Assembly: GCA_045837725.1 (NCBI GenBank)
Contig: JBEWZL010000011.1
Location: forward strand, 186,001-250,000
DNA length: 64,000 nt
Direction: 5' to 3'
Source: Vermamoeba vermiformis
Lineage: Eukaryota > Tubulinea > Echinamoebida
Every line of letters starts with the position of its first letter. Positions within the stretch are counted from its first letter, which is position 1. The notes under the pieces were generated by a model. It saw only the letters and a program-made list of their open reading frames with translations, did not search any database and was not told the DNA's origin. Shown in pieces: positions 57,453-64,000 of this stretch. Both the position numbers and the translations under genes were made by a program.

Positions 57453-57881
57453 TGGGTCAGGCGTGTTCTACAGTTGGAATTTTGCGTTACAATGAAAAAA
57501 GGTGCGATTTTAGCTCTGAGTTAACCAAAAACGGGACCGTGCACAAGCGTCCTTAGGAGGAAGTGATTCACCATGATGCCGGTCCCAATAGCGTCAATAC
57601 GGCTAAATATTTTTGGTCTTGGCAAATAGATGCACGTGCAAGCTCCGGTAACAAAAACTTAATTGCATCCCAAAGGGGCCCTGAGCGATTTTGATTTTTG
57701 AGTTCAGAATTTGATTCAAATTTCTATCGTGTTAATTGTTAAAGTAGCGTCCGTAGTACGGCTTCACCATTGACGCAGTTCGCTGAAATTGCAATTGCCA
57801 ACGTCAGCAGTTAGATGGAGAAAGGCAAGTTCCAAATTTGAAGCATGTTAGATATTGCTATCAACAATAATATGGATACTT
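57453..57881. promoter_or_regulatory. Divergent promoter between JmjC and phospholipase genes
   Basis: 429 bp between two outward start codons. No clear TATA box; no repeat. Short in-frame stretches before 57882 are not supported. Confidence 0.35.
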
Positions 57882-60800
57882 ATGAGTATAATTTTAACGC
57901 TATTAAACGGAATAGATAATATCGAATACGTTAGAAAATCGTTTGATAACGGTCAGTCTTACTCGGGAGAATGGAAAAATGGTAATTATTATTGACAATA
58001 TATATCGTCTAGTATCACATTTAAAGAAAACGCTAGCTAATTTTTTGGCTCGCGATTACGTAAACGGACGTTGATCAACGTCAAAAATTCAAACTGCTGA
58101 ATTATCTCGAGACAATTAACTTAATTTTAATTTTATTATTAATATTCGAATATAATAATATTAATTTACTTACGTCTTCAGGAAAGGCCCACGGATTTGG
58201 CACCTGGATCTACAAGGACAAATCATCCTTCCAGGTTCGTTTAATGCATTGCAATCAGACAAATATTCACAAATATATAGGGCAATTTTGAGAATGGCCT
58301 AGAGAATGGCGCGGGTGTTTACATTACGCCCAGCGGTGTCAAAATGAACGCCAACTGGAAACTCGGCGTTTTACAGGTAAATCGATATTATTCTAATATA
58401 TGGTGCCATATTATTAACATTATTAGTCTATCGCGCCTGCGGAGGTTGTTGAAGTTGACCAATCCAGCTCAAGCGAGGAAGAGATCAAGCGCGAGGAATA
58501 TTCTGAAGGCAAGATTGTTAAGGCTTGGTGCAGCGTATGTATCAATTATTATGATAGTGGTATATTAATAGAATGATGTTCACGTTATTTTCTTCAATTT
58601 GCAGTGGTGTTTCAAGAACAGTTTCCACGGATGCACTTCCATGTTCGGTCGATGGACGTACAAGTGCATTGACTGCCACAAGTTATCTTCACTGTGCATT
58701 CAATCTGGATGCCCGGCTATGGCACGAAGAACCGAAGATTGGCAACAATCGTATTGTATGAAGCACCGTGGCGCGATCAAGAAATGGTCCTCTGCAGCAC
58801 AAGTACGTCCCGCGCACACCCTTCAAGAGCCCTCTACTAACTCCCTATAAAGGATTTGTATTGCACCTCGCCGGCGTGGTGTTCATGGTGCTTTGAGTTT
58901 GGCCCTCACGTGCTCATCCGCTCCAAGCGAGTTGGTCGCGATGAATACCAATGCAACACTTGCGGCGGCGCTACAGTCAAGTGCAGGGGCTGCGAGACTG
59001 CCTTCTGCCGCATGGGCAAGTACATTAACGACCTCTACTGTTCCAAGTAAGTCTTGTCGATTCTACCAAAGTCCGAGTCTAACGCTCGCAGGTGCCGAGG
59101 CAAAATCGATCGCTGGGAAGATATGGACAAAAACAAGCAAAAATATCAACATAGTAAGTTAGTAATAGGATCTATTTACTCGTATCTAACGTGTTGTTTA
59201 ACCTTAGAAATTCCACGCAAGAACAATCCCAACCGCGCTTACGCCCCGATCCGTACCAAGATTAACGCGCAGTGGTACGTCGATGGCCGTGACGTGTACA
59301 AGTAAGCGTTGTTTGTCCTACCTTTGTTAACGTGGCTCACGACTAACTCGCATTCAGAGCGATGATTGAGCGCATCCAAGAGGCCACACATCACGTGTAC
59401 ATGTCATTCTGGATCATGGTGCCGACCATCTACGTGTTCCGCGACGGCGAGCACCGTAACAAGGAAGACAGACTCGACTACATTCTAAAGAAGAAAGCTG
59501 ACGAAGGCGTCAAGTTCTATTTCTTGTTGTGGGACGAGACCAACTTGTTGATGAACAACATGAGCAAGATGAACAAGCAGTTCTTGGAGGGATTGAGTCC
59601 AAACATTAAGTACGTGGATATAAGGGTGTCTTAGTAGCAGTGTTAATTGGTTCATAGGGTCATGAGACACCCGCAGTTCAAGCCCTTGCAATGGAGTCAC
59701 CATCAAAAGTTCGTTGTGATCGATGACAAGCACGCTTTTGCTGGTGGTGTAGACTTCTCTACTGGTCGATTTGACTGGCACGAGCATCACGTTGTTGATC
59801 CCGATGCCAAGTACTGGTGGGGCATTGTAAGTGCATTCGTCGCCGTGCCAGTAATGGGCCGTACTAATAGCCTAAACAGGACTTCTATGCGCCACAAGTC
59901 AAGAAGACTGATCAGACTACGGACCCTGACCAAGTGGTTGTGGACCAATCTAACATCACGCGTATGCCGTGGCACGATATTCAGATCTATGTCGACGGCC
60001 TCGCTGCGAGAGATTTGGCCTGGAACTTCGTGCAGCGCTGGAACCATCACAAGAAGACTACTCCCAAGTACGCTGAGAAGGAGAAGTATCCTATCTTGAG
60101 CGTGCCCGATGAAGAGTTCTACATTGCTTACGACCAAGGTACGTTTCACTATGATTCACTCGTGCGAATGTAAAGCTAAGGTACGGTAGGTTTGGCTGAG
60201 CCCGAGACTGAAGAAGAAGAAGAGAGCACCGTTCAGTCATCAAAAGACACTTCGTCTTCTTCCTCCTCTTCTAAGCACCGTCACGGCAACAAAGAGAGCA
60301 AGAACAAGAACGTCGTGTTTGCGGAAGACAGCGAGGTCGAGTTGAGAGAACGATTGCAAGTCGATGAGCCCACCACTCACGAGCACAAGCGCAAGAACAG
60401 CGGGTCTAACAGCAGTGGAAAGCTCCTTACGAAGAAGTGGGACAAAAATCACGGCTCAGTCACCGTGCAGTGCGTCAGATCCATGTGCGAATGGAGCGGA
60501 GGTACGAAGCACGACAACTACTAGAACGTTTTGCTTATAATGTTTATACAGCTACTAGACTCGAGTCTTCCTTGCTCGGTGCCTATGTTGATGCCATTAA
60601 GAACGCTCAGTACTTCGTTTACATCGAGAATCAGGTGAGTGCGGATCGGATCTGTTGCAAAGCTTACACGTACTTACGCATCATATTTTAGTTCTTAGTA
60701 TCATCACCCGCTGGAGGAGGTGTCGAGAATGATATTTGCCAGGCTATTGTAAGGACTTCTAGTGCTGCGTATGAGAGCTTTCAACTAATGTTGACACCTC

Positions 60801-61867
60801 GCAGATTGATCGCATTAGCAAGGCCATTGAACGAAGAGAAACTTTCCGCTGTATCATTTTGTTGACACAGCCCGAGGACTTGTCTCATCGTGTCGTGCCT
60901 CTCGTTCAATACGAGTATTACACTATTAACAGAGGCGAGACTTCGATGATCAGTCAACTCAAGTCGCGGTAAGAAAACTCATCGGATCTTCTCGTGCAAT
61001 TCTAACTAATGAACTATTCATAGTCACCCTAATGCACGCATCGAAGACTACTTGAGTTTCTATCAATTGCGTAATTACGGATTCATTAATGATGTGCCAT
61101 TGACGGATCAGATCTTCGTGCACAGCAAGATTATGATTGGTAAGTTACCAAGCCCACATCTATATATCTTGCCAATAACTAATAATGTTATAATAGTCGA
61201 CGACCGCATTTCGATTATTGCGTCTGCAAACATTAACGATCGCAGCTTTGTTGGCTACAGAGACTCCGAGATCGGTAAGCACATCCACAATTTTTTTTGA
61301 ATTTCAAGAACGAAACTAATTATATAGGTGTCGTTGTGCTCGATGACGACCACGAAGTCGAGTCTACAATGGACGGCAAGCCATTCGCTGCAACCAACTT
61401 CAGCCACAGTTTCAGAACGAATCTGTTTATGGAACACTTGGGCCTTGATTTTAACAATCCCGAGCATCAAGAATTGGTCGCCGATCCAATCAAATCGTCA
61501 TTCTTCCACGATGTTTGGGACAAAATGTAAGTTTAAGTGTATTTCAAGATAGACTAGATCCGCTAACTTGTCTTACTTTCAGTGCCGAGGATAATACTAG
61601 AATATTCGAGAGCGTGTTCCCTAATATTCCGCAAGACTCTATCAAGCTTTACGACGACTTTGAGGCCTTGAAGACCGCTAAGCCTAATTTGGAGAATGCG
61701 CACAAGTTGAAGGAAGTCAAGGTACGGATCTTTTTTTAACGTTCTTTTTGTTTCTCATATTAACGGTCTATTGCTAGGGTCATTTGATGAGATTCCCTTT
61801 GGGCTTCCTTTCTGGCGAGACTACGAAGTTCTGGGAGACCTTTATCGAAAGCGCCATTTTCCAATAA
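57882..61867 (+). CDS. MORN-repeat phospholipase D
   Basis: About eighteen exons. The N-terminus has MORN repeats (YSGEWKNG, KAHGFGTWIYKDKSSF, NGAGVYITPSGVKMNANW), which bind phospholipids or membranes. A Cys-rich region of about 150 residues follows (KCIDCHKLSSLCIQSGCP, CNTCGGATVKCRGCETAFC), possibly a zinc-binding module. The phospholipase D core has both HKD motifs: HHQKFVVIDD and VHSKIMIVDDRISIIASAN, each with HxKx4D. The enzyme makes phosphatidic acid from phosphatidylcholine. Between the two halves lies a disordered, Ser/Glu-rich insert (EEEEESTVQSSKD) that interrupts the core, as in eukaryotic PLDs. Unlike animal PLD1 there is no PX-PH pair; the MORN array may take over membrane targeting. 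The frame is whole, with GT...AG introns throughout. Confidence 0.86.
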
Positions 61868-61926
61868 TAACTAGGGCACTGGTAAACGCATACTCTTTAT
61901 TAAAAGTTAAATTTGCACTCTTTGAA

Positions 61927-64000
61927 TTACAAAAGCCATTTTGTTGCTGAAATCTCTCTGAACGTGTGAACGAACCAAGGCGACAACCAACCATCGCCAT
62001 TATGAACGGCAATGTTCCCATTCTCTTCCCACTTCTCCAATTCTAACTTGATGGCACTGTTATGTTTGGCTGTTCTTGTGGACAGTCGGGCAGATGGAAT
62101 ATTTGGACTAAGAACCACAACCAGGTCAGAGCTAAATTGTTTGATAAGACCCTTCAGTTCTTTGTGCAAGCCTGAGGGAGAGATCTGCAAAGGTCATGTC
62201 AACAAATGCTGTAGGTAAAACTTGAGTGTACCTTTGTTTGGCCTGCAACAACGTTACGGCATTGAACAAGCAAGAACTTTTGGAATACTTTTCCTTTGTA
62301 GAGGGGAATGATAACGTTGGTAAAGTTTGATTTTGCTTCATTAATGACAATCAAGTGGTTTTGCTTGATAATGTCCAAGGTTGAGTTAAAGTTGTCAGCG
62401 GTAGGTTCTAACTTGCCAATTAATTTGATGACTCCTTTCCAGCAAGCCTAAAATCAGAGTAAGTAGTCTATAAGATAATGAAATGCATACATCTAATCCA
62501 GCAGTGCCATCAAGTGGTATAAGCTGGCTAAGTGGTACTGCAGGGGATTCTGAAGCTCCAGCAATTAACTTGTACCTCAGCCACAAAGTAACAGCAGCAG
62601 CATCTTCAAGTAAGTCTCCTTTGAATGGCAAATTTGTTGCAGCTCTACTGGAGGTGTGGAATGATTGAACAACAGTTTGAAGTGTTATTGGCACTGGTTC
62701 AAAACTGATACCCAGATTTTGAGGGATGCTGAATTGACTGAAGGAATCAAGTGGTTTCTTTAATCTCTCTGGGTAATAGAAAAATGGCATTGTGTAGTTT
62801 CGAATCAGTGAGACTGGGACTTCAGTTGTTCTTTGCTCAGTGACTGGAATTGAGTATGGAATCAAGGCTCCAGTAGCTTCCAATGTCTCGGATGTGATAG
62901 TTGGTGAGTAGATTTGTGCAATGGATAATTTGGGAAGACACAGTGCTGCTTCAACTTGCAATTTTTCAACATCCTTAATGTCAAACAGTGCTCCAAGACT
63001 AGAGACATTTGGCAATGCTTTCTCAATATCAGCCTTTCTCAAGAACTTCTGTTCGTCTCCTAAACCAACACTAGCATATGCATTTGCTAATCCTGTAGCA
63101 AAATATTCAATGGTTCTTGGCACTCCACAGCAATAAATCCAACGTTTGTAAAGTTGTGCTGAAAGGTCAAAGGACAGTAAATTGTCTGTTGTAGGTTGAT
63201 TTGGTGCATGGGCTAGTTGCTGATTTAACACAAACTGACAGACTTCATTCAAATAGTGGTGACTGAGTAATGGATCCATTGGCATTGAGTAAAGAAGGTT
63301 GTAGGCTGCAGGGTCATTTGCAAGATACAAGCCACCTAATTTGGTGCCTCCCTGCTTGATGGTTAGCATTCACATTACAAGGGAATAAACCTTACCATTG
63401 TCACAAGAAACTTCTTGTTGAGGGTTCTTGCAAAATAGGCAATGTCTCTAAACACCTTATGTGCATTGTTGTTGGTTGTGTATTCATTGGAGTCAGGAAG
63501 AAGGGTCTAGAAAAAAGATCAGGACAATTGTACTAGGAGTTATTGCTTACATGACATTCATCAATGATCAGCAAAGTCAAGTAGTCTTTAGTGTCATAGC
63601 AATCAACATGCACCAAGGGATGATATGGAGGAGAATTTGCATCAACACAACGGTCAAATATTTTGATCAATTCAGGCACAGTTTAAGTCCTTCAAATCTT
63701 TGCAGATTTTGCAGCAGGAAATACTTCAATGCTGAAGACAAACTTCTGTCAGAAAAGAAGTCAATGCAGAGATTTGTACTTACAAGGTTCGCCTGTTGGT
63801 GCTAGCTGAATTGATGCAATGCCATACATCACTCGTTGTTGCATTAGTGTTTGATGGAGTCTCACCAAAAACCGAACTTTAGCTTGAGAAGTCACCTTAG
63901 CTTGTTCCAATTGGCTAATTACTGGTTGTGTTATACGTAGATCGACTGTGAGTTTGTCGTTGAGGAATGAGTGAATGATGGCTGGAGATTGTAAGGCACG
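61927..64000 (-). CDS. Crinkler/RHS-like P-loop NTPase with nuclease-like tail, partial
   Basis: The gene runs off the right edge, so its N-terminus is not seen. Exons give a Walker B motif (LTLLIIDECH), then KKFLVTMQGGTKLGGLYLAN and a large helical part with YKRWIYCCGVPRTIEYF, the G-VPR motif of the STAND-like ATPase in Crinkler and RHS (retrotransposon hot spot) proteins. After an intron the tail reads HLIVINEAKSNFTNVIIPLY, FQKFLLVQCRNVVAGQTK and LVVVLSPNIPSARLST, which is placed like the restriction-endonuclease-type domain of that family. These proteins are found in oomycetes, trypanosomes, amoebae and others; some serve as effectors secreted into other cells or as anti-transposon or host conflict factors. 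No signal peptide could be checked. The family call is moderate and based on a few motifs. Confidence 0.5.

Overview
The window is nuclear DNA from a eukaryote, most likely a free-living amoebozoan. Genes are split by many short introns (about 45-100 bp, GTAAGT or GTACGT donors, a CTAAC/CTAAT-like branch site close to a TAG/CAG/AAG acceptor). Two gene types point to Amoebozoa. One is a seven-transmembrane receptor fused to a phosphatidylinositol phosphate kinase (RpkA type, also known from oomycetes). The other is a kinase followed by an SH2 domain (Shk type of Dictyostelium). The species assignment is inference; no rRNA or marker gene is present.

Layout. 0-12.5 kb is ordinary host sequence: a TPR-MYND protein, a secreted short-chain dehydrogenase, a questin-oxidase-like protein, three small or unrecognised genes, a KCTD-like BTB protein and the receptor-PIP kinase. 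13.2-30.2 kb is an island of mobile or mobile-associated DNA. It holds a decayed 2-oxoglutarate dioxygenase fragment, a Ty3/gypsy element with open gag and pol, a DDE-type transposase ending in a chromodomain, a ParB-like gene whose C-terminal half looks like a DNA methyltransferase that has lost its catalytic motifs, a ParB-like gene fused to a JmjC demethylase-type domain plus a Cys-rich finger, and a scrap of a pogo-like transposase. 30.6-61.9 kb is again dense host sequence: an F-box pseudokinase, a DHRS7-like reductase, an NT-C2 coiled-coil membrane protein, a Kelch/coiled-coil protein, an HTH protein, an MFS transporter, an LRR plus ubiquitin-like protein, the Shk kinase, a Mad3/BubR1 checkpoint protein, a divergent G-alpha subunit, a JmjC protein with three zinc knuckles, and a MORN-repeat phospholipase D. 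61.9-64 kb holds a P-loop NTPase of the Crinkler/RHS kind, cut by the window edge.

The most unusual part is 19.3-29.8 kb. A transposase with a histone-reader domain stands head to head with a ParB/methyltransferase-like gene. Both carry the same 17-bp GC-rich palindrome (GAACGCGC-S-GCGCGTTC and variants), 11 copies in all. The copies lie only in introns or in the gap between the two genes, and I saw none elsewhere in the 64 kb. A second ParB-like gene with a JmjC domain follows. I infer a chromatin-aware mobile cassette in which the palindrome may be a recognition site for one of its own proteins.

Signal transduction is well represented in the host genes: the receptor-PIPK makes phosphoinositides, phospholipase D acts on phospholipids, and G-alpha and Shk relay signals. 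Nothing suggests they are coregulated as a cluster.
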